This document shows, in pieces, positions 54,996 through 64,000 of a DNA stretch of 64,000 nt. The notes below the pieces were generated by a model. The model saw only the letters and a program-made list of their open reading frames with translations. It searched no databases and was not told the origin of the DNA. The DNA lies in assembly GCA_030530985.1 (NCBI GenBank), contig JAUMTX010000002.1, positions 1-64,000 of the forward strand, written 5' to 3'. The DNA comes from Corynebacterium sp. Lineage in GTDB: Bacteria > Actinomycetota > Actinomycetes > Mycobacteriales > Mycobacteriaceae. The number at the start of each line of letters is the position of its first letter. Within the stretch, counting starts at the first letter, position 1. The translations under genes were made by a program, and so were the position numbers.

Positions 54996-55382
54996 GCGCT
55001 CTCCTTTAGTTAATAATCAGACAATAGCGATTCAACACTCATTGAGCCGAGTAGTCAAGCCAAAGTTAAGAATTTTAGGCGCTTATAAGAAAAATATTCC
55101 CAAAAAGTGGTTTTGCCCACAACTCAGATCACACCAGTCACTCTAGTAACAGGCTCCTGTGAAACGGGGGTAGTGAACGGGGGTACTATATATTGTGGCT
55201 TGATCCCCTAAAAAGCGGATAAAACCCCAATATCCCCGATCAGAGCATATTTTTAAAACTGAAGCCCAAGCGTAAATACGCTTTTTGCATTCACTACCTG
55301 CACGCATGCTTTCGGATTTGCACAAAGAAAAACCGGTGTGCCCGCAAGGAGACACACCGGATAAGCGATCTAGCTTTATTTT
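54996..55382. other. 387-base intergenic region upstream of whiB2
   Basis: No credible gene. It contains the whiB2 promoter region (AT-rich, 55010-55100), a repeated ACGGGGGTA motif (about 55167-55190) and, at its right end, the manC terminator. Confidence 0.5.
55327..55360 (-). terminator. Terminator of the mannose-1-P guanylyltransferase gene
   Basis: On the minus strand CCGGTGTG (55360-55353) and CACACCGG (55340-55333) form the stem, followed by TTTTTC. Confidence 0.8.
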
Positions 55383-56489
55383 TTAGACATCAGCAGAGAA
55401 GCGGATGCCACCCTCTGGGATAACAACATTTGGCCAGACGCGAATATCGTCGCGCAATTCACAACGGGCACCAATGGACGCACCCTCACCAATAATGGCG
55501 TGGTCAATAATTGCATTGGCACCAATATGGGCGCCAGCAGCAATAATGGAGTCCTTAATGCGGGCACCTGGCTCAATGGTCACATTCTCAAAGATGACAG
55601 ACTCATCAATACGGCAACCATCACCAACATTGGAACCGGCACCAATCACAGAGCCGCCGAGCAGCAGAACATTATTGCCGACCTTGGCGGTTGGTTCCAC
55701 CAGGTATTCACCATTGAGGTGCTCAAGCAGTGGGGATGGTGCAATGCCACGAATCAGGTCAGAAGAACCACGGACAAAGTCCTTAGGGGTACCCATATCG
55801 CGCCAGTAGGACTGGTCTACGTGACCGGCAATGGTGCGGCCCTCTTCAAGCAACTTAGGGAATACATCGCGCTCCACACTGACCTCGCGGTCAGCTGGGA
55901 TTTCCGCAATGATATCGCGCTGGAAGATATAGCAACCTGCGTTGATCTGGTCGGTTGGTGGGTTCGGGGTCTTCTCCAGGAAGGCCTGGACGATTCCATT
56001 TTCGTCGGTAGGCACGCAACCAAAAGCACGTGGGTCTGGCACGCGCAGAAGATGCATGGTCACATCGGCGGACTTTTCAACATGGGTCTGCAGGAGAGCA
56101 CCCAGATCTGCACCACCAAGGACGTCACCATTGAAAATCATGACTCGATCATTACGAACATGGTCCAAAACATTGCGGATGCCACCGCCGGTGCCAAGGG
56201 CAACTTCCTCGGTGACATACTCAATCTCAAGGCCAAGATCATTGCCATCACCGAAATAGTCGGTGAAAACTTCAGCCTTGAAGGAGGTCGAAAGAATGAC
56301 GTGCTTAATACCAGCTGCTTCAATGCGGGCAAGCAGGTGCTTCAAGAAAGGCACACCCGCTGTTGGCAACATTGGCTTTGGGGTATTCACAGTCAGCGGA
56401 CGCAGGCGAGTGCCCTTACCACCGACCAGAATCACTGCGTCAGTGCTTGCTGCCAGCTCGCGTGCAGTCGGAATATTCTTCTCGGTCAT
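55383..56489 (-). CDS. manC: Mannose-1-phosphate guanylyltransferase (GDP-mannose pyrophosphorylase)
   Basis: A 368-residue sugar-nucleotide transferase. The nucleotide-binding motif is LVGGKGTRLRPLT (21-33), and FNGDVLGG carries the metal-binding Asp. A C-terminal left-handed beta helix of hexapeptide repeats (GSVIGAGSNVGDGCRI, IGANAIIDHAIIGEGASIG) spans about 255-345. The order beside wbbL and rmlD matches Rv3264c, shown to make GDP-mannose. The fold is shared with RmlA-like enzymes, so a glucose or other substrate cannot be excluded. ATG 56489 has a weak GAAAG site. Confidence 0.88.
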   Translation of the reverse strand: MTEKNIPTARELAASTDAVILVGGKGTRLRPLTVNTPKPMLPTAGVPFLKHLLARIEAAGIKHVILSTSFKAEVFTDYFGDGNDLGLEIEYVTEEVALGTGGGIRNVLDHVRNDRVMIFNGDVLGGADLGALLQTHVEKSADVTMHLLRVPDPRAFGCVPTDENGIVQAFLEKTPNPPTDQINAGCYIFQRDIIAEIPADREVSVERDVFPKLLEEGRTIAGHVDQSYWRDMGTPKDFVRGSSDLIRGIAPSPLLEHLNGEYLVEPTAKVGNNVLLLGGSVIGAGSNVGDGCRIDESVIFENVTIEPGARIKDSIIAAGAHIGANAIIDHAIIGEGASIGARCELRDDIRVWPNVVIPEGGIRFSADV

Positions 56490-56697
56490 ACATCAACTTT
56501 CATTCGGCTTAGGGTGAATAAGCAGCTCCCCCACCCCACGAAACCCACATGTGGGTGAGGCGGCGAAGCAGCGTACTTAGCAATACGCGTACATAGTGAT
56601 AATAGTACAAAAGCAGAAATGCGTTACAACAGATCAACTGGGAAATTTCTCACTCAATCCCAGCGAAACTGCAGCAACCTGCCATTGACCTGCAATT

Positions 56698-57627
56698 TTA
56701 TTTAGCGGCTTTTCGTGCACGCATAGATAAAATTACGCATCTACCTACTAATCCTAAACGCAAAACCAATCGAATAGGCATCTGCCACCAAGCATTGAGA
56801 CGATCCGCTTGGAAGCGGTAGGCACTTTCATGGTGGGCGCGCAGCATGACCACTGGTACCGTCTTTGCGGCGTGTCCCTGATCGTGCGTAATCTGCGCGC
56901 TTGGCACATATATATTGCTGTAGCCTGCGCGGCCAAGACGGTCACCCAGGTCCACATCCTCCATGTACATGAAATAGCGCTCGTCAAAGCCACCAATTTT
57001 TTCAAAGGCCTGGCGGCGCACCAAGAGACAACTGCCTGAAAGCCAGCCTGCTGGGCGCTCCTTATCCATGACGGAATTGTCGCGATAGGCCTTTGTCCAG
57101 GGATTATTCTTCCACAACTGCCCCAGCAGGGCGTGGCCAATACCATTCTTGAGATTAGGAATAGCGCGGGCCGAAGGATAAATATCGCCATTGGGCTCCA
57201 GAATCTGCGGGCCAACGGAACCCGCCTCCGGGTGGCGTTCCATGGCGGCAATGAGCTCATCAAGACAGCCCGGCAAGAACTGGACATCAGGATTAACAAT
57301 CAGAAGAAAGTCCTGGTCAATCTCATCTTGCGGTAATTCCGCGGCATAGCGGGCGCCAATATTCATTGCTGTGCCATAGCCAAGATTGCCGCCGGTGGGC
57401 AGGAAGTCCACATTATCGTGGGCCTGTGCTGCTGCCTCCGGCACGCCATCACGGGAGCCATTATCCGCCAAAATAATGCGGGTATCGCCCGAATAGGCGT
57501 GCTTGGTGGATTCAATGAATTTGCTCAGGTGCTCGCCCGGTGAGTAGGTCACCGTAATAATGGGCAGGGCACCTTTCCTGGCATCCGCGGATGCACTTTT
57601 GGGGGAATTACGCTGGGCTTCATCCAT
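56698..57627 (-). CDS. wbbL: Rhamnosyltransferase WbbL (GT2), arabinogalactan linker
   Basis: A 309-residue GT-A glycosyltransferase. It adds L-rhamnose from dTDP-rhamnose to GlcNAc-PP-decaprenol, forming the disaccharide that anchors galactan to peptidoglycan; the step is essential in mycobacteria. Seen here: ITVTYSPGEHL, LADNGSRDG, the NPDVQFLPG metal site, and YFMYMEDVDLGDRLGRAG with the catalytic Asp. A hydrophobic C-terminus (about 285-303) may associate with the membrane. ATG 57627 lies two bases after the rmlD stop, so the genes are coupled. Confidence 0.93.
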   Translation of the reverse strand: MDEAQRNSPKSASADARKGALPIITVTYSPGEHLSKFIESTKHAYSGDTRIILADNGSRDGVPEAAAQAHDNVDFLPTGGNLGYGTAMNIGARYAAELPQDEIDQDFLLIVNPDVQFLPGCLDELIAAMERHPEAGSVGPQILEPNGDIYPSARAIPNLKNGIGHALLGQLWKNNPWTKAYRDNSVMDKERPAGWLSGSCLLVRRQAFEKIGGFDERYFMYMEDVDLGDRLGRAGYSNIYVPSAQITHDQGHAAKTVPVVMLRAHHESAYRFQADRLNAWWQMPIRLVLRLGLVGRCVILSMRARKAAK

Positions 57628-57629
57628 GC

Positions 57630-58529
57630 CTACAGCTTACCGTGCAGGGCGCGCTCCAGTGAGGGCTGCCACGGCGGTAAGACTAAATCCGTAGCGGGAT
57701 TCACATTATAAAGTGGGCGCGGAGCCTTGGCGCCATACTCGGCAGTGGTTACAGCTTTGACCAGGTCAGGTGCCCCACCAAGCGTAATGTAAATGTGGCG
57801 GGCGAATTCCAACCAGGTTGTGGCCCCTTCATTATGGGCATCAATAATGGTGCCGGGGGCAACAGTGCCGGCCGCTACTTTTTCCGCATAGGACCACAGG
57901 CCACGGGCAAGGTCGAAGGCATTAGTTGGGCATCCCCACTGGTCAGAGACCACAGAAATTTCGCGGGGATAGAGGCGGCTAAAAGTATTAGCAATATCCT
58001 TGGACTCAGGATTAGCGGGACCCGAATATAGCCAGGAGGTGCGCACAATGGCGGTGCCACCCTGGGCCAGGAATTCCTGCTCGCCCCAATATTTGGTGAG
58101 ACCATACATATTGATGGGCGCGGGCACCTGTGGGTGGGAGTGCTCAGGCAGATCTGCACCGACCGCACCCTGAGCAGGAGGAATAGAGCCCGGATACACA
58201 TAATCGGTGCTGATATGAATGGCGGGAACCCCAAGGCTAGTGGCAAGGGTGCCAATGAGCCCCGGCACAAGAACATTGAGGCGATAGGCTGCCCTGAAGT
58301 TCTCCTCATCCTGGGCGCCTTCCACATCAGTATGGGCGGCACAGTTAATAAGGACACAAGGTCGGTCGCTCTCAACTTCCTGGGTGAGGTGACTGTGCAA
58401 TTCCGCTGGGCAGGGGCCGTTCAAGTCCCATTCGGCGCGACTAATGGCAGTAAAGCTTCCGCCCTCCGGGCAGGTTTTTTGCAGGGCTGTGCCCAGCTGG
58501 CCATTGGCCCCAATTATATAAAGATGCAT
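57630..58529 (-). CDS. rmlD: dTDP-4-dehydrorhamnose reductase RmlD
   Basis: A 299-residue short-chain dehydrogenase making dTDP-L-rhamnose, the WbbL donor. GANGQLG (7-13) binds NADPH, INCAAHTDVEGAQ and STDYVYPG are family motifs, and YGLTK carries the catalytic Tyr/Lys. In C. glutamicum a fused RmlCD protein is known elsewhere; here RmlD stands alone. ATG 58529 follows GAGGGG. It lies upstream of wbbL and is divergent from the LCP gene. Confidence 0.93.
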   Translation of the reverse strand: MHLYIIGANGQLGTALQKTCPEGGSFTAISRAEWDLNGPCPAELHSHLTQEVESDRPCVLINCAAHTDVEGAQDEENFRAAYRLNVLVPGLIGTLATSLGVPAIHISTDYVYPGSIPPAQGAVGADLPEHSHPQVPAPINMYGLTKYWGEQEFLAQGGTAIVRTSWLYSGPANPESKDIANTFSRLYPREISVVSDQWGCPTNAFDLARGLWSYAEKVAAGTVAPGTIIDAHNEGATTWLEFARHIYITLGGAPDLVKAVTTAEYGAKAPRPLYNVNPATDLVLPPWQPSLERALHGKL

Positions 58530-58695
58530 TGACCCCTCGATTCACAGATGGCCGCCGGGACTACTCGTTGAAGAATACTAAGCAAGATTCACAGCATTGT
58601 TAGGGCGTAATCCGGCCATCAATCCGATATACTTATATTTTAACTTTAGTACCCTAAATTAGGTAGCCCCTGAGACTGCCAAAATGGAGGTTATT

Positions 58696-60321
58696 GTGAG
58701 CGAATCCCCGAGGGAGAACCGCGATATTGCACCAAAGAATATTGCAGTGAAGCCACCTAAACAACGAGGTCATGTGGCCCTGCGTGCAATTACGGCTCTT
58801 CTGGCGGCCAGTGTTGTGGTCGTATCGGGCGTTGGCTACAGCACCATTGGTAGTGTCACCAATACGGCGCAGAACCTTGACTTGGGTGGCGGCCAGGTGG
58901 TCAAGCAAGGCCAGGCGGCCGATGGTGCCACGGATATTTTGCTGGTGGGTATTGACTCCCGTACTGATGCCCAGGGCAATCCCCTCACCCAGGCGGAGAT
59001 TGATATGCTCCGTGCGGGTGATGAGCAGAACCAGAATACAGACACCATTATTTTGATCCGTATTCCTAATGATGGTTCCTCCGCCTCCGCTATCTCGATC
59101 CCCCGCGATACCTATATCCATGATGATAATTATGGAAATATGAAGATCAATGGCGTCTACACCGCCTATGATAATGAGCGCCAGCAGGAATTGCTCAACC
59201 AAGGTGTGGGCGACCCAACCGAATTGGCACGTGAAGGCCAGCAGGCGGGCCGACAGGCACTGATTGATGCGGTGGCTGATCTCACCGGTATTACTGTGGA
59301 TCACTTTGCCGAGGTTGGCCTCATGGGCTTTGTTCTTATGACTGATGCGGTCGGTGGCGTGCAGGTTTGTTTGAATGAGGCAGTCTATGACCCTTATTCG
59401 GGCGCGAATTTCCATGCGGGTGTTCAGACCCTCAATGGCGCCGATGCATTGAGTTTCGTGCGTCAGCGTCATGGTCTTCCACGTGGTGACCTGGATCGTA
59501 TTGTGCGTCAGCAAGCTTATATGGCATCCATGGTCAGCACGATTTTGTCCAGCGGTACGCTCTCGAACCCATCGCGCCTCAACGCTTTGGGCGATGCGGC
59601 ACGCCGCTCCGTGACCATCGATTCAACCTGGGACATTATGAGCTTTGCCACCCAGCTGCAGAACTTGGCTGGCGGTAATGTTCGATTCACAACCATCCCT
59701 GTGACCTCCATTGATGGCATTGGTGACTATGGCGAGTCCGTGGTGACTGTGGACAAGGGCCAGGTCCAGGCCTTCTTCCAGCAGCTTTTGGGCGATAAGG
59801 ATAAGGCTGGGGCTTCCCAGACTTCGGAGGAAACCACCACTACTGCCCCACCTGAGCCAATTGACCTGGTGGTTAATGTGCTCAATGCTTCCAATACCAA
59901 TGGTCTTGCGGCCGGTGTTGGTGCCGCGCTTTCTGAGGATTATGGCTATAAGTTGGGTGAGGTTTCTAATGCCCCTCAGGGCCTCTATGCCCAGACCCAG
60001 ATTCTGACTAATGACCCTAATAACCAGCTGGTTAAGGACTTGGCTCGTCGTCTTGGCGGTGTGCCGGTGAATGTGACTGGCTCCTTGGATGATGGCGAAG
60101 TTGTTTTGGTGACCGCCTCCGATTATTTGGGTCCACGTAAGGACGTCACTGCGACTGCATCTGGTGCTAGCGGTGCTACCTTGGATGATCCTGATGCGGC
60201 CAATGCTGCCTCCGCTAATTTTGCTAGCGGCGAGGTCGTGGGTACCCCTGGTGAGGGTGGCGCCCCAGAGAGCAATGTGTCCATTAATGCTGGTAGCGAT
60301 AGCCCACGTTGTGTGAACTAG
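58696..60321 (+). CDS. lcpA: LytR-CpsA-Psr (LCP) phosphotransferase, probable arabinogalactan ligase
   Basis: A 541-residue type II membrane protein. A short cytosolic part precedes one TM helix (about 28-50). The LCP domain (about 75-245) has the conserved VGIDSR, ISIPRDTYI, VGLMGFVLMTDAVGGV and SFVRQRHGLPRGDLDRI (Arg/Asp active site). A LytR_C domain lies at about 385-475 and the tail is Ala/Ser-rich. In C. glutamicum LcpA at this locus is essential and attaches arabinogalactan to peptidoglycan. GTG 58696 follows GGAGG at 5 bases; ATG 58684 overlaps that site and is less likely. Confidence 0.92.
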   Translation: MSESPRENRDIAPKNIAVKPPKQRGHVALRAITALLAASVVVVSGVGYSTIGSVTNTAQNLDLGGGQVVKQGQAADGATDILLVGIDSRTDAQGNPLTQAEIDMLRAGDEQNQNTDTIILIRIPNDGSSASAISIPRDTYIHDDNYGNMKINGVYTAYDNERQQELLNQGVGDPTELAREGQQAGRQALIDAVADLTGITVDHFAEVGLMGFVLMTDAVGGVQVCLNEAVYDPYSGANFHAGVQTLNGADALSFVRQRHGLPRGDLDRIVRQQAYMASMVSTILSSGTLSNPSRLNALGDAARRSVTIDSTWDIMSFATQLQNLAGGNVRFTTIPVTSIDGIGDYGESVVTVDKGQVQAFFQQLLGDKDKAGASQTSEETTTTAPPEPIDLVVNVLNASNTNGLAAGVGAALSEDYGYKLGEVSNAPQGLYAQTQILTNDPNNQLVKDLARRLGGVPVNVTGSLDDGEVVLVTASDYLGPRKDVTATASGASGATLDDPDAANAASANFASGEVVGTPGEGGAPESNVSINAGSDSPRCVN

Positions 60322-60353
60322 GCTTTTCGACGCCTCCCCTCATACCTTTTCTG

Positions 60354-60359
60354 TAGGAT
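60354..60359 (+). promoter_or_regulatory. TAGGAT before the TIGR03089 gene: -10 box or ribosome binding site
   Basis: TAGGAT lies 6 bases before ATG 60366. It fits a leaderless -10 box, but AGGA could equally act as a weak Shine-Dalgarno site. Confidence 0.3.
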
Positions 60360-60365
60360 TAAACC

Positions 60366-61133
60366 ATGGACATCTTGCGCGACCTTCTCGCTGCCGATCC
60401 ATCACGCCCACGTCTGACTTTTTATGATGAGACCTTGGGTGTGCGTATCGAGTTTTCAGCAACCACTCTGGCCAACTGGGCGAATAAAACCGCAGGTTGG
60501 TTGGTAGAAGAGTGCGAATTCACCGAGCTTTATGAGCACGCCTACCCGACTGCCAATGAGGAGCCTAATGGGCATATTTCCTTGGCTGCCGGGGTTAATT
60601 GGCAAACCGTCGGCCTGGCTTTGGGTGCGCTCACTGTGGGCGCCCGTTTTACTGTGGGTGCGGATTTTCATTCCGACTATATTCTGTGCACCTATAAGGA
60701 CATGGATCAGCTCTATATTGCCACCCTGGAAGCCCATGGTGCGATGAGTGATGATGATACTTTTGACTTCCAGGAATACCCATCCTTGGCTGTTATTACC
60801 GAGGACCCTTTTGGGCGCGGTGTGCGCGAAGTGGGCCTTGAGCTGCCCGATTATGCGATTGACTATGGGCCTGAGGTTCGTGTCAATGATGATGCTTATC
60901 ATAATGCCTGCCCGAGCCTCATTGATGCGCTGAGCAATCTCACCGGCAGCAGGATCGAAAAAGCAGAGCACCACAAGAGGATGCTCTGCCGGGGTTGGAA
61001 TGATACTGATTCTCTAGTGGAGAATATTCTCATTCCTTTGGCCCAGGGCCATACGGTGGTTGTGGTTCATGGACCTGCCACCGAGGAACGACTGGCCAAG
61101 ATTGCTGAGGAAGAAAGAATCTCAGCGGATTAG
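60366..61133 (+). CDS. TIGR03089 family protein (Rv3268-like)
   Basis: A 255-residue soluble acidic protein of the actinobacterial family TIGR03089, distantly like the N-terminal part of AMP-forming acyl/acetyl-CoA ligases ([20 protein letters not shown] resembles their opening). The P-loop and adenylation motifs of true ligases are absent, so it is probably not an active ligase. It lies just after the LCP gene, as Rv3268 after Rv3267. Its stop overlaps that of the convergent purE. Function unknown. Confidence 0.8.
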   Translation: MDILRDLLAADPSRPRLTFYDETLGVRIEFSATTLANWANKTAGWLVEECEFTELYEHAYPTANEEPNGHISLAAGVNWQTVGLALGALTVGARFTVGADFHSDYILCTYKDMDQLYIATLEAHGAMSDDDTFDFQEYPSLAVITEDPFGRGVREVGLELPDYAIDYGPEVRVNDDAYHNACPSLIDALSNLTGSRIEKAEHHKRMLCRGWNDTDSLVENILIPLAQGHTVVVVHGPATEERLAKIAEEERISAD

Positions 61134-61648
61134 AATTCACCATTCATGAGGCGCTCACGGAGTGCCTCATCTTTTTTGAGTACCTCCAGGCGCATATTCT
61201 CCTGGTACTCCTCCATGCGCTTGCGAATACCCGCACCGAATTCGGTGCTATCGGCACCCAGGGTGCGCACTGCCAGCAGGCCAGCATTCTTGGCACCATT
61301 GATGGATACAGTGGCCACAGGTACGCCTGCAGGCATCTGGACGATAGACAGCAGGGAGTCCATGCCGTCGAGCTTGTCCAGGGCGCGTGGGATACCAATG
61401 ACTGGGAGTGGGGTTGCTGCGGCAACCATGCCTGGAAGGTGGGCGGCGCCACCAGCACAGGCCAGAATTACACGAAGGCCCTTCTCATTAGCGCTTTTAG
61501 CATAGTCGAGCATGCGGTCTGGGGTGCGGTGTGCAGAAACGACACCGACCTCGAAGGGGATGCCGAACTCGGCCAGAACTTCAACGGCAGGCTTGACGGT
61601 ATCCCAGTCGGAGTCGCTGCCCATAATAATGCCAACCAGTGGCTGCAT
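61130..61648 (-). CDS. purE: 5-(carboxyamino)imidazole ribonucleotide mutase PurE
   Basis: A 172-residue enzyme of purine biosynthesis that converts N5-CAIR to [15 protein letters not shown] (7-17) and SAHRTPDR (near 39-46) form the active site, and [15 protein letters not shown] binds the phosphate. ATG 61648 follows GAAAGGA. purK lies 86 bases upstream in the same direction, so the two consecutive steps are encoded together. Stops overlap with the convergent TIGR03089 gene. Confidence 0.96.
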   Translation of the reverse strand: MQPLVGIIMGSDSDWDTVKPAVEVLAEFGIPFEVGVVSAHRTPDRMLDYAKSANEKGLRVILACAGGAAHLPGMVAAATPLPVIGIPRALDKLDGMDSLLSIVQMPAGVPVATVSINGAKNAGLLAVRTLGADSTEFGAGIRKRMEEYQENMRLEVLKKDEALRERLMNGEF

Positions 61649-61734
61649 GGAGGGTTCCTTTCATAAGACAGTATTCCTGTCCTATTGTAGCGCCCCATCC
61701 AGTCAGACTGGTTGGCTTTAAGCTTCTCTGTAAT

Positions 61735-62913
61735 TTAAATCCACTCTGGCCACTGGCCGTGTGCCATAAAGTAGGCGCAGGCGCGGGCAGCCAAGCGGGT
61801 ACCTTCTGGGTCTTCACCACTGAGGTTAATATGGCCGAGCTTGCGGCCGGCACGCCATTCCTTGCCGTAGCGGTGAATCTTGGCCGCTGGGTAGCGCTTC
61901 CAAATCTCCTGCATACGGACCACTTCCGGCAGATCGGGCTCAGTTTCGGCGCCCAGAACATTAGCCATCACGGTGAAGGCGGAAGTCAAAGTGGTCGCAC
62001 CCAAAGGCATATCGGAGACGGCACGCAGGTGCTGCTCAAACTGGGAGGTTACGGAACCATCCTGGGTCCAGTGGCCGGTATTATGTGGGCGCATGGCTAG
62101 CTCATTGACAAAAACATCAGGCTGGCCGTTGAAATCGCGGGTCTCAAAAAGCTCCACGGCAAGAACACCGGTGACTTCCAGGGACTCGGCGATAATGAAG
62201 GCAATTTCGCGAATGCGGTCTGCCAATTCAGGGCTGAGATTCGGTGCTGGGGCAATGGCCTCGGAGCAAATACCATCAGTCTGAAGGGACTCGGTGACAG
62301 CCCAGGCCTTGGTTTCCCCGGAAGGCCTGCGGGCCAAAACCAGGGAGAGTTCGCGCACAAGGTCAACCTTGAGCTCACCCATAATGCGGTTGCCCTTGTC
62401 GGTTTGCTCAGCAACCAAGGCTGCACATTCATCCTCGGAGGCTGGGAACCACACGCCGTGGCCATCATAGCCGCCACGGCAGGCCTTCAAGCAGACCTTG
62501 CCCTGGGTGGCCTGCCAAAACTCGCGGGCATCTTCTTCATTCTCCAGCAGAGCAAAAGGAGGAACAGGGGCGCCGAGGGCGCGCAGGTTCTTGCGCATCA
62601 CAAGCTTATCCTGCGCATTAATAAGAGCCTGTGGGCGTGGCTCAATATTGATGCCTTCATCCACAAGCTTCATAATGTGATTAGTCGGCACATGTTCGTG
62701 CTCAAAGGTCAGAACATCAACACCCTGGGCCACATGGCGCAGATCATTGATATCTGTGTGATCCCCCTTCACAATTCCAGGAATGACCTGGGCTGCTGGG
62801 GACTGCTCAGAAGAAGTTAATACCCGCAATTCCAGACCAAGTTCGCTGGCTGCGGGGGCCATCATACGTGCGAGCTGTCCATCACCAATTACTGCAACTT
62901 TAAATGTGCACAC
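61735..62913 (-). CDS. purK: 5-(carboxyamino)imidazole ribonucleotide synthase PurK
   Basis: A 392-residue ATP-grasp enzyme making N5-CAIR from AIR, bicarbonate and ATP. GDGQLARMM is the substrate-binding loop, KACRGGYDGHGVW the ATP-grasp loop, and VNELAMRPHNTGHWT the metal-binding region. Normal length. GTG 62913 has TATTCT 6 bases upstream and no ribosome binding site, so it is probably leaderless. Followed by purE. Confidence 0.95.
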   Translation of the reverse strand: MCTFKVAVIGDGQLARMMAPAASELGLELRVLTSSEQSPAAQVIPGIVKGDHTDINDLRHVAQGVDVLTFEHEHVPTNHIMKLVDEGINIEPRPQALINAQDKLVMRKNLRALGAPVPPFALLENEEDAREFWQATQGKVCLKACRGGYDGHGVWFPASEDECAALVAEQTDKGNRIMGELKVDLVRELSLVLARRPSGETKAWAVTESLQTDGICSEAIAPAPNLSPELADRIREIAFIIAESLEVTGVLAVELFETRDFNGQPDVFVNELAMRPHNTGHWTQDGSVTSQFEQHLRAVSDMPLGATTLTSAFTVMANVLGAETEPDLPEVVRMQEIWKRYPAAKIHRYGKEWRAGRKLGHINLSGEDPEGTRLAARACAYFMAHGQWPEWI

Positions 62914-62919
62914 GATGCG

Positions 62920-62925
62920 AGAATA
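62920..62925 (-). promoter_or_regulatory. -10 box TATTCT of purK (leaderless)
   Basis: TATTCT, then CGCATC (6 bases), then GTG 62913 on the minus strand. Confidence 0.45.
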
Positions 62926-62970
62926 TCAAAAACCGTGCATAAATATAAAATCGGCAGGGCGATAGGGAGC

Positions 62971-63459
62971 CTAGTACTGCTCCCCCGCCGATAATTCACT
63001 AATCAGGGCTTCTACCTTCTTGGCCTTGGGCACACGCTCCAAAACCACAGGTTGATTGCTTCCCTGAACAAAAACATGGAGGCGGCGGCCCTGACGGTGC
63101 ACCTGGCTCACATAATTCAGGTCAATATCGTGAGATATGTCACGATGCTTGGAGCGGTAGATAATGCGGCGGTGGCTAATAATGAGGCGCTGGCCGCGCG
63201 ACCACAGTACAGGAAGCACAAAGCGCACCAGAAAGACCACTATCCACAGGCCAACCAAAAGATTATGCAGGTTAGGGGTACCAATTCCCCGTTCGAGCAA
63301 GAAGGCCGGGATAGGGGCAGGCCGGTCAATGACACCAATGGCGCCCCACAGCACCCCTGTCCAAATGACCATCTCGCAGAGGGCAGGGAAAGAAGCATAG
63401 AAAGGTGCCGTCAGATCCGCATAGATCTCTTCATCCCGCACCAGACTCTTTGGTCGCAT
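62971..63459 (-). CDS. PH-domain membrane protein (Rv3278c-like)
   Basis: A 162-residue protein. Two TM helices (about 27-47 and 65-87) are followed by a bacterial PH domain (bPH2-type, about 88-155) with RLIISHRRIIYRSKHRD and a final amphipathic helix (KAKKVEALISEL). Function unknown. It lies between birA and purK, as Rv3278c does. ATG 63459 has a weak GAGAAG upstream. Confidence 0.85.
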   Translation of the reverse strand: MRPKSLVRDEEIYADLTAPFYASFPALCEMVIWTGVLWGAIGVIDRPAPIPAFLLERGIGTPNLHNLLVGLWIVVFLVRFVLPVLWSRGQRLIISHRRIIYRSKHRDISHDIDLNYVSQVHRQGRRLHVFVQGSNQPVVLERVPKAKKVEALISELSAGEQY

Positions 63460-63518
63460 TCTGCTTCTCTACCCTCTCTACCTGTGGTTTTTCAAAACCG
63501 AGTGTACGAAACCCCTAC

Positions 63519-64000
63519 TTAACGCAGGTGCTCCACATCGCCGGCAGCATAGCTATGGCGACCCTCGGAATTTTCAATAATAATATGTCCGGCGGAATCA
63601 AAGTCTACACAGGTACCGGTGATGACTTCACCCTCCAAGGAACCGGTGGTTGGCAGAATCAAGCGCACCTCTGAACCCAGGGTTTGGGAGGCTGCGCGAT
63701 AGGCTGCCAAAAGTTCGTCCTGGTCATCGGTATAATTTCGCCATTCGGCGATGCGTCGATAGAGAGCCAGGATGAGGCGGCGCACAATAATCTCATGGAT
63801 ATCGGCCTCAAGTTCCACACCCAACTGCTCAGCAATAAGCGCAATACTAGTGGCGGTAGGAACTGGCAGTTCATCGGCGGTCATTGTCGTATTAAGACCC
63901 ACGCCAACAACAAAGTGTGGGCGACCGTGCACAGTGCGGGCCTCACAGAGAATACCGGAGAGCTTCTTACCATCAAAGAAAACATCATTCGGCCACTTAA
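63519..64000 (-). CDS. birA: Biotin-[acetyl-CoA-carboxylase] ligase BirA (5' end outside window)
   Basis: The frame is open through base 64000, so only the C-terminal part (about 160 residues) is seen. It begins with KWPNDVFFDGKKLSGIL, the conserved BPL motif with the catalytic lysine region, then VVGVGLN and the C-terminal SH3-like domain (GEVITGTCVDFDSAGHIIIEN). It attaches biotin to acyl-CoA carboxylase carriers, important for mycolate and fatty-acid synthesis. A GTG at 63932 is not the start, because the motif continues upstream of it. Confidence 0.93.
   Translation of the reverse strand, partial: KWPNDVFFDGKKLSGILCEARTVHGRPHFVVGVGLNTTMTADELPVPTATSIALIAEQLGVELEADIHEIIVRRLILALYRRIAEWRNYTDDQDELLAAYRAASQTLGSEVRLILPTTGSLEGEVITGTCVDFDSAGHIIIENSEGRHSYAAGDVEHLR

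Noticed and set aside
55143..55355. 70-codon open frame upstream of whiB2 on the minus strand
   Set aside because: It runs over the manC terminator and has no start signal.
63519..63932. Complete 137-residue protein with a GTG start at 63932
   Set aside because: The BPL motif KWPNDV is in the same frame upstream of 63932 and the frame runs past the window end, so it is a truncated birA.

Overview
The window is a chromosomal core segment of a Corynebacterium (mycolic-acid actinobacterium). The evidence is gene content and order. A Lon-like PDZ protease, an actinobacterial zinc-hydrolase homologue, uvrD2-nudC-K+ channel-adnB-adnA, DUF3152/DUF3107, a DEAD-box helicase, whiB1, sigH-rshA, aroA-rsgA, desaturase plus reductase, secA-hpf-comF, lpqB-mtrB-mtrA-tmk, manA-manB-DUF3499, whiB2, a mannose-1-P guanylyltransferase, wbbL-rmlD, an LCP protein and purE-purK-birA follow the same order that I recall for M. 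tuberculosis Rv3194c-Rv3279c. F420 genes (fbiAB) and a DesA3-neighbour block are missing, as expected for Corynebacterium. The species cannot be named from sequence alone. No tRNA, rRNA, CRISPR, insertion sequence or prophage was seen.

Layout. Bases 1-3.1 kb hold the C-terminal end of a Thr/Glu-rich exported protein, the Lon-like protease and a zinc-hydrolase homologue. From 3.2 to 15.7 kb lie a YgjP-like metallopeptidase, an orphan TOMM/ThiF-like protein and a five-gene leftward repair operon (adnA-adnB-K+ channel-nudC-uvrD2). Between 15.8 and 21.8 kb are conserved actinobacterial proteins, a DEAD-box helicase, whiB1 and the 24-residue ribosomal protein bL37. A lone GH1 glycosidase, sigH-rshA, a Cys-tRNA(Pro) deacylase, aroA and rsgA occupy 22.1-27.5 kb. 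Two efflux loci with TetR regulators (MFS and MmpL) lie at 27.5-33.1 kb. Fatty-acid desaturation, a HAD protein, an Rv3235-like protein, SecA, HPF and ComF follow to 41.6 kb. Then come an unrecognised zinc-ribbon protein and the essential MtrAB-LpqB-Tmk cluster (41.9-48 kb), a DUF4259-like protein and a Ser/Thr-rich surface protein at the place where sahH is expected (48-50.5 kb), and sugar-nucleotide and arabinogalactan-linker genes (50.8-60.3 kb). Purine genes, a PH-domain protein and a truncated birA close the window.

How the genes work together. Much of the window serves envelope building and its control. ManA and ManB supply mannose-1-P for ManC (GDP-mannose). RmlD and WbbL make and attach the rhamnose of the galactan linker. 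The LCP protein probably ligates arabinogalactan to peptidoglycan. MtrAB-LpqB controls wall remodelling and SecA exports envelope proteins. A second theme is genome maintenance and stress: AdnAB, UvrD2, SigH/RshA, WhiB1, WhiB2 and HPF.

Most interesting signals. (1) A roughly 30-base intergenic element occurs in three good copies and one partial copy, each pointing toward a downstream gene. (2) About a dozen genes carry a TANNNT -10 box exactly 6-8 bases before ATG/GTG, which predicts leaderless mRNAs and fixes their starts. (3) AdnA has lost the Walker A lysine. (4) RshA has lost the ZAS-motif histidine. (5) NudC has lost its zinc ribbon. (6) The whiB1 and mmpL leaders contain terminator-like or attenuator-like hairpins. 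(7) Three proteins have little or no known function: the TOMM-like protein, the zinc-ribbon protein at 41.9 kb and the surface protein at 48.9 kb.
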